33,207 nucleotides of DNA from Chitinophaga pinensis (GCA_945872085.1 CAMBYG010000017.1:1-33207), one strand, 5' to 3'. Positions 16,308 through 25,551 are shown, counted from the first letter of the stretch. A program made the numbers and translations. The notes: generated by a model from the letters alone, not told the origin.

Positions 16308-17351
16308 ATGTCCATTTTAAACACTTTCGACCCAAATTCTGTTGGCTTAAGCTCTAATACCATTTTTGGTTTGCCTTTTACTGAAGAGAATGCGCTACTT
16401 TGTTTATTACCCGTTCCATGGGAAGTTTCCGTATCCTACAGAGAAGGCGCTGCAAGAGGACCAGAAAATATCTTTAAAGCATCTATGCAAGTAGATCTTT
16501 ACGACCCAGATGTTACCGATGCATGGCAAAAAGGCATCTTTATGGTGCCCATAGATAAAACACTAAGAAAGAAAAGTGATTTTCTGCGTCAGTGTGCAGA
16601 ATTAATTATTGCGCATTTATGCGAAGGTGGAAATGTAGAGGACAATGTGCAATTGAATGGAAAATTAAATGAAGTCAATGAAGGTTGTCAATTCATGAAT
16701 GATTGGGTTTATAATCATACAAAAAAATTACTTGCAAAAGGAAAACGCGTTGGCTTAATTGGCGGCGATCATAGTACACCCCTAGGTTATTTAAAGGCTT
16801 TGAGCGAACAGCATGAATCCTTTGGTATTTTACAAATAGATGCGCATGCCGACTTGCGTGTGGCATACGAAGGGTTTAATTACTCCCATGCGTCGGTGAT
16901 GTATAATGTACTTCAAGAAATACCACAAATGAAAAAATTAGTTCAAGTGGGTATTCGCGATTACTGCGATGACGAACTAATTTTAATTCAACAAAACCCT
17001 CAACGCATAAGTACCTTCTTTGATAAAAACATTAAAGAACAACAATATGAAGGTATCACTTGGAGAGAACAATGCCTACAAATCATTGACGAACTCCCAC
17101 AAAAAGTATATATCAGTTTTGATATTGATGGTTTAGATCCAAAACTTTGTCCGAATACCGGAACGCCTGTTCCTGGGGGATTTGAAGTAGAACAAATCTA
17201 TTATCTATTCAAACTACTTAAACAAAGTGGTAAAGAAATTATTGGTTTCGACTTAAATGAGGTTTCCTGCGGCGAGCACATGGAAGACGGTATTGATGCT
17301 ATTGTAGGTGCACGTGTTTTATACAAAATGTGCAACTGGCTTTTAGCGTAG
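16308..17351 (+). CDS. Agmatinase/arginase-family ureohydrolase
   Basis: This dimanganese enzyme family hydrolyses guanidino compounds to urea and an amine. The 347-residue protein has the metal ligands GGDHS (His155), DAHAD (178-182) and SFDIDGLDP (Asp272, Asp274), and a Glu in the GFDLNEVS segment near the end. An insert of about 40 residues between the N-terminal strand and the GGDH motif (roughly 95-140) is longer than in E. coli agmatinase. Bacteroidota ureohydrolases of this length are usually called agmatinase, but the substrate cannot be settled from sequence. The start is taken at the ATG at 16308; the frame from 16275 would include the candidate -7 element. It converges with the WecG-type gene with two bases between stop codons. 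Confidence 0.85.
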   Translation: MSILNTFDPNSVGLSSNTIFGLPFTEENALLCLLPVPWEVSVSYREGAARGPENIFKASMQVDLYDPDVTDAWQKGIFMVPIDKTLRKKSDFLRQCAELIIAHLCEGGNVEDNVQLNGKLNEVNEGCQFMNDWVYNHTKKLLAKGKRVGLIGGDHSTPLGYLKALSEQHESFGILQIDAHADLRVAYEGFNYSHASVMYNVLQEIPQMKKLVQVGIRDYCDDELILIQQNPQRISTFFDKNIKEQQYEGITWREQCLQIIDELPQKVYISFDIDGLDPKLCPNTGTPVPGGFEVEQIYYLFKLLKQSGKEIIGFDLNEVSCGEHMEDGIDAIVGARVLYKMCNWLLA

Positions 17352-17353
17352 TA

Positions 17354-18124
17354 TTATTTTTTCAAAAGGGCTTTAAAAGCTAAAAGTAAAAATCTAAGAT
17401 TCCCCACAGTATAGCGTTTCCAAAGACGTTTTGGCTCTTTATAGAATCTATAAAGCCACTCAAAACCTAATTGTGTAATCCACTGGGGTGCACGCGCTTT
17501 ATATCCATGATAAAATTCAAAGGACGCGCCTAAATAGGCAATTATTAATTGCTTTCCCGGATACTGTTGCTCATACAGCCGGGCAACTTGTATTCCAATC
17601 AAACTTTGCTTAGGATCTCCTAAGCCGACAAACAAAAACTGGCTATTTTGAGCGCTTAATAATTGACATATATCGTGCGCAAGAAAATTAATATATGCCT
17701 CATCTGCTGCATCAAAAAATGCAGGGGTGCAAACATTGCAAGCAGGATATTCCTGACAAAACAAATTACCTAATTGTGTGTTTGGCAAAACAAAAGTAGC
17801 CGCTAAGTGTTCTTGCTTAATGCGCGCCCACAAAACAGGAAACAAATCACTTCCGGTTAATCTTGCTTTCAGCGCATTTTTATATTTCAATTTACTCAAC
17901 CAGACAATAGGCATGCCATCTGGTAACACCCATTTTGCCGATTGTGCAAAATGCAAAAGCGATTCCTTCCCTTTTTTACTAAGCTCTTGCAATAGATAAG
18001 CGTTAGGCGTAACTATATGCTGCACGGAGTTGCCAGTTTGAATAGTACGCATAACATCATCAACAACTTCAGACACATGAAAAGCGCTTATAAAATCAAA
18101 GCCAAAAATTTTACAGGTTTGCAT
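17354..18124 (-). CDS. WecG/TagA/CpsF-family glycosyltransferase
   Basis: Members transfer ManNAc, ManNAcA or glucosyl-type sugars to a lipid-linked acceptor early in polysaccharide or teichoic-acid assembly. Family signatures are present in 256 residues: a TPNAYLL segment near the N-terminus (substrate site), PDGMP, RLTGSD, VGLGDPKQ, and the C-terminal GASFEFYHGYKARAPQW with FEWLYRFYKEPKRLWKRY (membrane-binding basic helix). The start is placed at the ATG at 18124 (MQTCKIFGF); the frame from 18148 is longer than needed. It overlaps the preceding glycosyltransferase gene by 14 bases and is the last gene of the minus-strand polysaccharide operon. The donor sugar is unknown. Confidence 0.9.
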   Translation of the reverse strand: MQTCKIFGFDFISAFHVSEVVDDVMRTIQTGNSVQHIVTPNAYLLQELSKKGKESLLHFAQSAKWVLPDGMPIVWLSKLKYKNALKARLTGSDLFPVLWARIKQEHLAATFVLPNTQLGNLFCQEYPACNVCTPAFFDAADEAYINFLAHDICQLLSAQNSQFLFVGLGDPKQSLIGIQVARLYEQQYPGKQLIIAYLGASFEFYHGYKARAPQWITQLGFEWLYRFYKEPKRLWKRYTVGNLRFLLLAFKALLKK

Positions 18125-19040
18125 ACTGATTCGGTTTAAAATATCCAAGCAAGATTCCTTTCACACCCCAATACAATGCCTTTAAATTTCCCTTAGTTCT
18201 TACTATGCTAATACCCAAAAGCGCAAAGGCATTCCAAGTGCGTAATACAAAAGAATGATACTTATAGGAAAATTTCATAGCGGAGGTATTATAATAATAG
18301 TAAAATAAATGATGTGCATTGGCCGTGCTCATAGAGCCTTTATGGTATACTTTACTTTGCACCACTAATTCATTGCCATATCCTAATTTCGCAGCTCGCA
18401 CTTGCCAATCATGCTCTTCAGCATACAAGAAAAAACGCTCGTCTAATAATCCTATGCGCTCAATCATTGCATAACGAATTAATAAACTAGCACCGTGCTG
18501 AAAAATATGCTTATCCTTAATTATATAATCCTTTGCATCATCCCATAGTTCATTTTTGAATTGCAATTTAGCAACTGCAAAAAATGGATGATATTTAACT
18601 GCACAGCATTGAATTTTATTTCGTTGCACATAGTCCATTATCACAGAGCCAGCGAATCCTAAATCTGGCTGCTGCAACAACCGATCTTCTAAATAAGTAA
18701 GCGCCTTATCTTCCGGCATTGCATCATTATTTAATAACCAAATAAAATCGAATGTATTGGGCATTAAAGAACGAATCACTTTATTTATAGCTTTGGCAAA
18801 ACCGTCATTTGTTGATGATGCAATTAATTGCAATCGATCATGGTTATATTCATATTTTGCTTGCCAATGAACAGCTTGCAAAGAAGTACAAGCTTCAACA
18901 ATTTGCTGCTTTGATTGATCTGTAGATCCATTATCTATGAGGGCTATGTGTGCATTACTGGTATTCCATACCTGCTCTACCAGCAAATTGGTATCCGCAG
19001 CTGCATTCCAATTAATAATGATACAAAGTGTTTTAGCCAT
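18111..19040 (-). CDS. Family 2 glycosyltransferase (rhamnosyltransferase-like)
   Basis: This is a GT-A fold inverting transferase acting on the cytoplasmic face. In 309 residues the nucleotide-sugar site shows IIINWNAA at the N-terminus, DNGSTD (36-41), NDGFAKAIN (78-86) and the LLNNDA metal-binding motif (102-107). FLYAEEHDWQVRAAKLGYG (catalytic region) lies near residue 210. The pattern is that of the WbbL-like branch, often annotated as rhamnosyltransferase. Specificity is not predictable. It overlaps both neighbours by a few bases (8 upstream, 14 downstream), indicating translational coupling. Confidence 0.9.
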   Translation of the reverse strand: MAKTLCIIINWNAAADTNLLVEQVWNTSNAHIALIDNGSTDQSKQQIVEACTSLQAVHWQAKYEYNHDRLQLIASSTNDGFAKAINKVIRSLMPNTFDFIWLLNNDAMPEDKALTYLEDRLLQQPDLGFAGSVIMDYVQRNKIQCCAVKYHPFFAVAKLQFKNELWDDAKDYIIKDKHIFQHGASLLIRYAMIERIGLLDERFFLYAEEHDWQVRAAKLGYGNELVVQSKVYHKGSMSTANAHHLFYYYYNTSAMKFSYKYHSFVLRTWNAFALLGISIVRTKGNLKALYWGVKGILLGYFKPNQYANL

Positions 19041-19848
19041 TGCTGAGTATAGTTAAGTAAGCGCGTTTAAAAACCAATTTTACAATTCGATATCCATTAT
19101 AAACTTGCTTGAATGGATTGATCATAGCCATAAAGTAAATTCTAAGGCGTAATGCATCTTTATTTAGTTGTAGCTTTTTACTCATTAGACTAGCATGCCC
19201 AAACCTTATTAAGGTAGCCGAATTAGCGGTATCCAAACCGATGATTTGCCCTTCTTGTTTAGTAAACTCAAACCAAAATTTCCAATCTTCATAGGTTTTA
19301 TACTGAGCATCGAATCGCAAACTACCCATTTTATGAACAGGGATAAGCGGAGCAGAGATCGTAAAAATATTATCTTTTATGAGTTGCGCTCTACAAAATA
19401 AAGACGACCAATTAATTGGCTGTATAGTTGTTTTTTCTTTTTGCTTAGATGTAAATAACTGTTGCGGATGATCACTTTCAAAAAAATAAGAAGGGGCAAC
19501 ACACATCAACAAATCTCTATTATTTTGAAAGGCGGCTATCTGATGTTTTAATTTATCAACTTCTAAAAGATCATCACCATCTAAAAACTGCAAATAGTTG
19601 CCCGTGATTAATGCTAATGCGGTATTGCGAGCAACTGCAACACCCTGATTTTGTTGATATACATACCTAAAACGACTATCTAAATCAACAAATGATTTTG
19701 CTAATACACCTGTACCGTCGGTAGATCCATCATCAACAACAATACATTCCCAATTATTATAAGACTGCTGCCATACACTTTCTAAGCAGGCTTTCAAGTA
19801 AGCTGCATAATTATAACACGTAACTATAATACTAACTTTATAATCCAT
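19033..19848 (-). CDS. Family 2 glycosyltransferase
   Basis: This 271-residue GT-A enzyme has VSIIVTCYNYAAYL at the N-terminus, VVDDGSTDGT (37-46), GVAVARN (69-75) and FLDGDDLL (88-95; Asp-x-Asp metal site). A tryptophan-rich YEDWKFWFEF follows near residue 165. The C-terminus is basic and hydrophobic, suggesting membrane association. It lies between the flippase (11-base overlap) and the second GT2 (8-base overlap). It probably adds one sugar to the lipid-linked repeat unit. Acceptor and donor are unknown. Confidence 0.92.
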   Translation of the reverse strand: MDYKVSIIVTCYNYAAYLKACLESVWQQSYNNWECIVVDDGSTDGTGVLAKSFVDLDSRFRYVYQQNQGVAVARNTALALITGNYLQFLDGDDLLEVDKLKHQIAAFQNNRDLLMCVAPSYFFESDHPQQLFTSKQKEKTTIQPINWSSLFCRAQLIKDNIFTISAPLIPVHKMGSLRFDAQYKTYEDWKFWFEFTKQEGQIIGLDTANSATLIRFGHASLMSKKLQLNKDALRLRIYFMAMINPFKQVYNGYRIVKLVFKRAYLTILSNG

Positions 19849-21265
19849 CTTGAGAAATTAAAAGAGCTTTTTTCATTTGCTGTTTATAAAACAAAAAATA
19901 AAACAAGGCTAGATAGAGCAGCGATACAATAATAACTTTCCATAACCAGAAAACAGGAAGCCATAATGCTAAAATATAAAGCAGTGTTGCTATCAATAAG
20001 GTTTTTAAGTAGGGCATTAATCGCAATTGCAAATGAGGTTCTTTAACCCAAACATAATAACAAACAAATTGCACGGAAGTACTTGCTAAATAAGCAATAG
20101 CAGCACCTAGAGCATTGTAGTATTTGATCAATACAATATTCAATGCTATATTCACCACACTTGCTAAAGCAGAAATTTTTAGAGTTAATTTAATATTCCC
20201 TTTTGCAAATACAATGGTCCATAAGAAATTAGTGATATAAGCCATGGGCAAACAGAAAGAAAGAATGGCATAGATACCTTTGGTACTTTCTCCATATTTG
20301 TTTTGAGTCATAATATTAACTACATCTACCCAACAAATATTTAAGATTAGTGGTATAAGCATAGCAAGCCAGCTTTCTAATTGCCACAACATGTTCAATT
20401 CCTTCACAACACTAATTTCATAAGCATGACTTTTAGCTAATATTCTAGAGACTTTTGGCAATAATACAGGCGCTATAATTAGTAAGGGTATTCGAGACGA
20501 CTCAAAAGCTTTGTAGGCAAAACTATAATCGGCAACAAAAACACTGGTACTTATAAAGCCCAACAAAATCCAATCGACACGCGCCAAGGACGACTCCAAG
20601 AAAATAACACCCAGCTGTGGCAACGATTCTTTTACTAATGACATATAAGCGTTCCAATTAAAGCTAGGCAATACCCAATGCCCCGTTAAATGAGCAGCTG
20701 ATAAAAAAGCAAATAATACTTCGACTACAGCAACACCCACATATAAAAAAGCAATATTACCAATGGTTACGGCATGAATTTGAATTAGAAAAAATAAACC
20801 AATTACGCGCACCACATTGGCTATGATACCCATAAAAGCAAGATGCCAAAAACGCTCTTTAGCATTAGCCAATTGCTTAAAACAAGAAGCAATATAAGTG
20901 CATATAAAGCTTATAAAAACAGCAATGAGTAAAAAATGAACTTGGAAAAAGGAAGGAAAATAGACACGAGATACTAATAACAAAAAAATGGATAATATAC
21001 CCATAACCAATGCATGTGTTAAGTAAATGCCCGTAGTAGAAGCAACGGACATGCCTGCAGAAATCCGACGAACAATGACATGGTCAAATCCAAAAGTAGC
21101 CAACAAGGTAAAGGTAGTACTTAAGGCTATAGACAAATTTAACTCACCAAAAAGCTGCTTATCTATGTAATAAGCGGCAAGCATAAAGAATCCTAAACCA
21201 AACAATTGATTTACGATAATTTGGAAGCCACTTGCCGATAAACTTTTTAGATGATTAATATTCAT
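19838..21265 (-). CDS. Polysaccharide flippase (Wzx/MATE-like)
   Basis: This integral membrane protein of 475 residues has about 12-14 predicted hydrophobic segments spread over the full length. It fits the polysaccharide-synthesis flippases that move undecaprenyl-linked oligosaccharide to the periplasm. The N-terminal pattern (FQIIVNQLFGLGFFMLAAYYI and later GFDHVIVRRIS) is typical of this group. It is the first gene of a four-gene minus-strand operon with overlapping ends. The start at 21265 leaves a 96-base divergent region to the O-antigen ligase-type gene, in which I could not find a full promoter match. Confidence 0.87.
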   Translation of the reverse strand: MNINHLKSLSASGFQIIVNQLFGLGFFMLAAYYIDKQLFGELNLSIALSTTFTLLATFGFDHVIVRRISAGMSVASTTGIYLTHALVMGILSIFLLLVSRVYFPSFFQVHFLLIAVFISFICTYIASCFKQLANAKERFWHLAFMGIIANVVRVIGLFFLIQIHAVTIGNIAFLYVGVAVVEVLFAFLSAAHLTGHWVLPSFNWNAYMSLVKESLPQLGVIFLESSLARVDWILLGFISTSVFVADYSFAYKAFESSRIPLLIIAPVLLPKVSRILAKSHAYEISVVKELNMLWQLESWLAMLIPLILNICWVDVVNIMTQNKYGESTKGIYAILSFCLPMAYITNFLWTIVFAKGNIKLTLKISALASVVNIALNIVLIKYYNALGAAIAYLASTSVQFVCYYVWVKEPHLQLRLMPYLKTLLIATLLYILALWLPVFWLWKVIIVSLLYLALFYFLFYKQQMKKALLISQDGL

Positions 21266-21361
21266 GTAAGAAGGTTAAAAGTACAAATTTTTGCTTGTTT
21301 TTTAAAAAATAGATTAATACTGTATCTTAGTGTTTTAGTAGCACTAAAAATCCATGCAAAC

Positions 21362-22666
21362 ATGCCAACAGCGTCGCTTACAAAAACAACCCAATTAACC
21401 AATAAGCTCTTCAAAGCTTGTTTATACTTGGTAGCTCTAACGATCCCTATGTATTACCGAATTAATGCAATGGCTGTTGTTTTGTTGGCCATAAGCTGGA
21501 TACTTACAGATGATTTTAAAGCCACCCTTACACAATTAAAAAAACGACCATTACTTATTGGCTGGATCATATGGTATGGGCTACATGCTATAAGTTATTT
21601 TTATAGCGATGATAAAACAATAGCAGGTGCCGACTTAGAATCAAAATTATCAATCCTTCTATTGCCATTAATAATTGGAACACAAAGCAAAGATAACGAG
21701 GCGCAATTAAAAGGGGTTTTTACAAGCTTTTTACTAGGCTTAATCACCATTTGTTTCCTTAGCATTAGCAGTAGCTTTCTGGCGTATCAAGAAGATCATC
21801 AAGTATCCCATTTCTTTTACCACAATCTTGTGCATTTTGCAGACGCCAATGCCGTTTATATGTCGTGGTATGTGCTTACAGGTATAGCCATTTTATTATT
21901 AGCGCCTTCTAGTTTCTACTTTACAAAAAATAAAAGTATACAAATTACAACTATCGTTATACTGGAGCTATTTTTATTAATGCTATCGGCACGAATGGTG
22001 CTCCTCTGCCAATTTGCTATTGTTCTGCCCATACTCATTTACCAAAGCACTAAAAAGGATTTCAAAAAAGGACTTATCAACAGCGGTTTTGCCATTATAT
22101 TATTGGCTATTTACGGCATTATTTTTCTTACCAACAATCCAATTAAGGAGCGCTTTAAGGAAATGACGCCTTCTCAAACAAAAAATTGGGTTTCTAAAGA
22201 AGATCCAAGTAAACAACAATTCAACAATTTTACTTTGCGCATTTTCATCTGGAAAACATCCATGGAAAGCATTCAACAAGAACATTTATATTGGTATGGA
22301 TCGGGCATAGGCGATGTAGCTGCCATTCAACAAAAAACAATTGAAAAACATAATTTTGAATTAAACGAAGGCAATAGAGCTAAAAAAATATGGGAGTTTA
22401 ATATGCACAACATGTATATCCAAGAGCTGTTTATGTTGGGAGTTATTGGATTACTAACATTCCTCTTTATTTTATGCAGACCTTTATTTTTACAATTTCC
22501 AACTCCTTACAAATGGTTGTTTTGGTCGTTTCAATTAACAAGTATTGCTGTCTTTTTTATAGAGTCGGCTCTTCAAACGCAAGCAGGTATAATATTCTTT
22601 AGTTTCTTCTCCATGCTGTTTTTGCAACATTATTATTCCAGTAAAGAAACCAATCAAACTGTTTAG
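21362..22666 (+). CDS. O-antigen ligase/polymerase-family membrane protein
   Basis: The protein of 434 residues has about ten hydrophobic segments. The pattern near the middle, LLMLSARMVLLCQF, and later NMHNMYIQELFMLGVIGLL with a conserved HN pair, is that of the WaaL/Wzy O-antigen ligase domain. Between them lies a large soluble loop (about residues 255-340) that would be periplasmic. It either joins repeat units (polymerase) or transfers the chain to lipid A (ligase); sequence alone cannot separate these. The start at the ATG at 21362 avoids an unlikely upstream extension that would cross the divergent promoter region. It is followed after four bases by the initiating sugar transferase. Confidence 0.82.
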   Translation: MPTASLTKTTQLTNKLFKACLYLVALTIPMYYRINAMAVVLLAISWILTDDFKATLTQLKKRPLLIGWIIWYGLHAISYFYSDDKTIAGADLESKLSILLLPLIIGTQSKDNEAQLKGVFTSFLLGLITICFLSISSSFLAYQEDHQVSHFFYHNLVHFADANAVYMSWYVLTGIAILLLAPSSFYFTKNKSIQITTIVILELFLLMLSARMVLLCQFAIVLPILIYQSTKKDFKKGLINSGFAIILLAIYGIIFLTNNPIKERFKEMTPSQTKNWVSKEDPSKQQFNNFTLRIFIWKTSMESIQQEHLYWYGSGIGDVAAIQQKTIEKHNFELNEGNRAKKIWEFNMHNMYIQELFMLGVIGLLTFLFILCRPLFLQFPTPYKWLFWSFQLTSIAVFFIESALQTQAGIIFFSFFSMLFLQHYYSSKETNQTV

Positions 22667-22670
22667 CAAA

Positions 22671-23339
22671 ATGACTTCTACCCAACGCTTTACTGAAATA
22701 CGTATATTTTTAACTTCCTTACCAACTCACCAAGCTTATAAAAAGAATCAGCCTTATTTATTAGCTAAACGGATTATTGATATAATAGTAGCCAGTAGTA
22801 TACTTCTTCTTATTATGCCTTGGCTTACGCCCCTTGTGGCTATATTGATAAAACTCAATTCAAAAGGGTCTGTTTTTTTCGTACAAAAAAGAACCGGCAA
22901 GGACAACCAAACATTTCATTGTATAAAGTTTAGGACAATGAAAATAAACAAAGAAGCCGATACGCAGCAAGCCATAACCAATGATCTACGCATCACCCGA
23001 CTAGGAAAAATATTGCGCCTTACCCATATTGATGAACTGCCCCAATTATTAAATGTATTAATGGGCACCATGAGTATTGTTGGCCCAAGACCACATATGC
23101 TATACCATACCGAAGTATACTCAAAATCTTATACTTATTATTTATTGCGCCACGAATCAAAACCTGGGATGACAGGCATGGCTCAAATAAAAGGATATTT
23201 AGGAGAAATTATTACGCCAAGAGATCTGAAAAAAAGAGTCTTATGGGATATCTATTATAATAAAAATGCTAGCATTCGATTGGATATCTACATCGCTTTC
23301 ACCACCTTGCAGCAAATTATAAACAAACTCATCAAGTAG
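22671..23339 (+). CDS. Initiating sugar-phosphate transferase (bacterial sugar transferase, PglC/WcaJ C-terminal type)
   Basis: This enzyme loads the first sugar phosphate onto undecaprenyl phosphate and starts repeat-unit synthesis. The 222-residue protein has one hydrophobic segment (IVASSILLLIMPWLTPLVAIL), a re-entrant-type anchor. Then come VFFVQKRTGKDNQTFHCIKFRTMK, LTHIDELPQLLNVLMG, SIVGPRPH and the C-terminal PGMTGMAQIKGY and DIYY motifs. It is the short form without the extra N-terminal membrane domain of WcaJ/WbaP. It ends one base before the stop codon of the convergent Nudix gene. Confidence 0.93.
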   Translation: MTSTQRFTEIRIFLTSLPTHQAYKKNQPYLLAKRIIDIIVASSILLLIMPWLTPLVAILIKLNSKGSVFFVQKRTGKDNQTFHCIKFRTMKINKEADTQQAITNDLRITRLGKILRLTHIDELPQLLNVLMGTMSIVGPRPHMLYHTEVYSKSYTYYLLRHESKPGMTGMAQIKGYLGEIITPRDLKKRVLWDIYYNKNASIRLDIYIAFTTLQQIINKLIK

Positions 23340-23340
23340 C

Positions 23341-23967
23341 TTATACCAGCTTACGAATAACTTCTTGTAAGGTTCCAAATGAATTTTCGGTGATATAGGC
23401 ATTTATTTTACATAATGGCACCCACTCTACTGCTTCTATTTGCTCTATGGCTTGAGGTATCAATTGCTCCTTATAAGCGGTATTCATTTTAAACCAAGTC
23501 GTTTTTTTCAAGTACCAATTGCCTTTCATTTCATAAATATGCCAGGTTTCTAACAATAGCGGGCCTAATTGTAAGCCACTCACATTGGTCTCTTCTTCTA
23601 CTTCTCTTAAGGCACATTCATCAATGCGCTCCCCATCGTCTAATTTACCTTTAGGCAAATCCCAAACGCCTCTTCTATAAATACATAACACCTCCTTGTT
23701 TTCATTAAAAACGGCACCACCACCCGCTTCAATGAAAATAAAAATGGATTGTAATAAATCTAATACCAAATCCCAATCCTTAGCGATAATATAACAAAGG
23801 CCTGCGTGGCCTTCTTGCTCAAAAAGAAAAGCTTTTAGTTCCTTCGGTGATGTGCTAGGCGAGTAATTAAAAACAGTCGACGCATCCATAGAAGCATCAG
23901 CAGTGTCTATTTGATTGGTCACGCAAATTTGAAGTGCGTTGAAATAAATATTTTTAAAAAATTTCAT
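23341..23967 (-). CDS. Nudix hydrolase
   Basis: Nudix enzymes hydrolyse nucleoside diphosphates linked to another group. In 208 residues the Nudix box lies at about 107-129: G107, E113, R121-E122, E125-E126, with the last conserved Gly replaced by Asn128. WDLPKGKL precedes it. About 80 residues of extra N-terminal sequence have no recognised domain. The substrate is unknown. The start at the ATG at 23967 is favoured; the longer frame from 24012 would overlap the divergent pyrE start. The gene is divergent from pyrE and converges with the sugar transferase gene. Confidence 0.88.
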   Translation of the reverse strand: MKFFKNIYFNALQICVTNQIDTADASMDASTVFNYSPSTSPKELKAFLFEQEGHAGLCYIIAKDWDLVLDLLQSIFIFIEAGGGAVFNENKEVLCIYRRGVWDLPKGKLDDGERIDECALREVEEETNVSGLQLGPLLLETWHIYEMKGNWYLKKTTWFKMNTAYKEQLIPQAIEQIEAVEWVPLCKINAYITENSFGTLQEVIRKLV

Positions 23968-23974
23968 GATTTTT

Positions 23975-24006
23975 TTTGCAAACTTCCGTATTTGAGCGTA
24001 GGTTTG
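23975..24006 (+). promoter_or_regulatory. pyrE promoter, apparently leaderless
   Basis: TTTG (23975-23978), a 20-base spacer, then TAGGTTTG (23999-24006): a full match to the Bacteroidota promoter. The -7 element ends four bases before the pyrE ATG (24011), so transcription should begin at or next to the start codon. This would leave no room for a leader or ribosome-binding site. Confidence 0.6.
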
Positions 24007-24010
24007 ATGC

Positions 24011-24640
24011 ATGAGTACACAAAAACACTTTGCAGAGAAGTTATTGCAAATTAAAGCTTTACAAATTAATACCCAAAAACCTTTTGTTTGGGCTTCTGGG
24101 TGGAATTCACCCGTATATTGCGATAATAGAAAAACACTTTCTTATCCTCACGTTAGAGATTTTGTAAAAAGTGAATTGGCGAATATGATATTAGAACAAT
24201 TCCCAGATGCAGATGCTATTGCAGGTGTTGCAACCGCAGGCATTGCACATGGTGTAATGGCTGCCGATTTATTAAAACTACCTTTTTTATATGTTCGCTC
24301 TAAGCCAAAAGAACATGGCATGGGTAACCAAATTGAAGGTGTTTTAGAAGCTGGCCAAAAAGTAGTGGTAGTAGAGGATTTAATATCTACAGGTAAAAGT
24401 AGCTTAGAAGTTGCGGAAGTGCTACGCGCTCACGGAGCATCGGTAGTAGGCATGGTTGGCTTATTTACCTATGGTTTCCCAGAAGCTGCAACTGCATTTG
24501 AACAAGCAGATGTACCCTTATTTACCATTAGCAATTATAGCGCCTTAATGGAAGTAGCGGAAGATCAAAAAATAATATCCTCAGAAGAAAAAGCGCATTT
24601 GGAAACTTGGCGCCTATCGCCTTCAACATGGAATAAATAA
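24011..24640 (+). CDS. pyrE: Orotate phosphoribosyltransferase
   Basis: PyrE converts orotate and PRPP to OMP, the fifth step of UMP synthesis. The 209-residue protein has the PRPP-binding motif VVVVEDLISTGKSS and the flexible catalytic-loop region VRSKPKEHGMGNQIEG with its lysines and histidine. FVWASGWNSPVYCDNRK near the N-terminus forms part of the orotate site. Start: ATG at 24011 (MSTQKHFAEKL). It heads a plus-strand unit with ubiA-type and maf genes (5- and 3-base gaps), ending at the terminator at 26101-26133. Other pyr genes are not nearby. Confidence 0.96.
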   Translation: MSTQKHFAEKLLQIKALQINTQKPFVWASGWNSPVYCDNRKTLSYPHVRDFVKSELANMILEQFPDADAIAGVATAGIAHGVMAADLLKLPFLYVRSKPKEHGMGNQIEGVLEAGQKVVVVEDLISTGKSSLEVAEVLRAHGASVVGMVGLFTYGFPEAATAFEQADVPLFTISNYSALMEVAEDQKIISSEEKAHLETWRLSPSTWNK

Positions 24641-24645
24641 ACACC

Positions 24646-25548
24646 ATGAGATACCTACAATTAGTCAGATGGAAAAATCTTGTAATTATAAGCATTACAC
24701 AATTTTCCATTTGGCTTTTTTTAATTAAGCCCCTATATAGCAGCGCGCAAATTCCATTACAAGCATCTATTGTAACGCTTTTAGGTATTTTATCATCTAC
24801 CTTATTTATTGCAGCGGCTGGCTATATTATCAATGATTATTTTGATATCAAGACCGATGCCATAAACAGACCCAATAAGCTTTTACTAGAAAATACCATT
24901 GATCGTAGAAAAGCAATTCTATTGCACCTCTTTCTTACTTTCATTGGAATACTTATAGGTTTAATCATCGCATTGCAACATCGCAATATACTACTTGTTG
25001 GTTTTCAAATCATAAGCAGTTTACTATTGTGGTTTTATTCTACCCGTTATAAACAATCGTATATAACCGGAAATATTTTAGTAGCTGCATTAACTAGTAT
25101 TTGCATTTTAATGTTCTATTGGTACGAACCCCAATTGGCTATCCATAAAAATGCACAAACAGTACTTTTTACAACAGCTCTATTTGCTTTTACTTTAACT
25201 TGGATGCGCGAATTAGTAAAAGATATGGAAGACCTAAAAGGGGATACCATTGCAGGTTGCAACACAATGCCTATTGTGATTGGATTAAAGAAAAGTGGCA
25301 ACATAGTGCAAGTTATTGGAATGATTAGTGTTGTACTTTTAGCCTTATTATCAATTTTACTTTTTAACAGTGCGCACTACTTTTTCGGTAGCTACCTGTG
25401 TATCAGTACTTGTTTACCACTCCTTATGGTAATCACTCAAGTAAATAAAGATGCTACGAGTGAGCACTACGCTCAATTGAGTAGTAGCTTGAAATTCATT
25501 ATGCTATTAGGCCTTAGCAATTTATTTATCTATTATATCAATTATTAA
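24646..25548 (+). CDS. UbiA-family prenyltransferase
   Basis: UbiA-type enzymes move a prenyl chain to an acceptor within the membrane. The 300-residue protein has 8-9 membrane segments and both aspartate-rich motifs: NDYFDIKTDAINRP in the first loop and the RELVKDMEDLKGD segment in the second. Bacteroidota homologues are often named geranylgeranylglycerol-phosphate geranylgeranyltransferase. The acceptor here is not certain, and quinone synthesis is an alternative. It lies between pyrE and maf with very short gaps. Confidence 0.85.
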   Translation: MRYLQLVRWKNLVIISITQFSIWLFLIKPLYSSAQIPLQASIVTLLGILSSTLFIAAAGYIINDYFDIKTDAINRPNKLLLENTIDRRKAILLHLFLTFIGILIGLIIALQHRNILLVGFQIISSLLLWFYSTRYKQSYITGNILVAALTSICILMFYWYEPQLAIHKNAQTVLFTTALFAFTLTWMRELVKDMEDLKGDTIAGCNTMPIVIGLKKSGNIVQVIGMISVVLLALLSILLFNSAHYFFGSYLCISTCLPLLMVITQVNKDATSEHYAQLSSSLKFIMLLGLSNLFIYYINY

Positions 25549-25551
25549 GTA

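Noticed and set aside
17354-23339. Polysaccharide locus as a recently acquired island
   Set aside because: No mobile genes, tRNA insertion site or flanking repeats were seen, and base composition could not be measured here beyond inspection.
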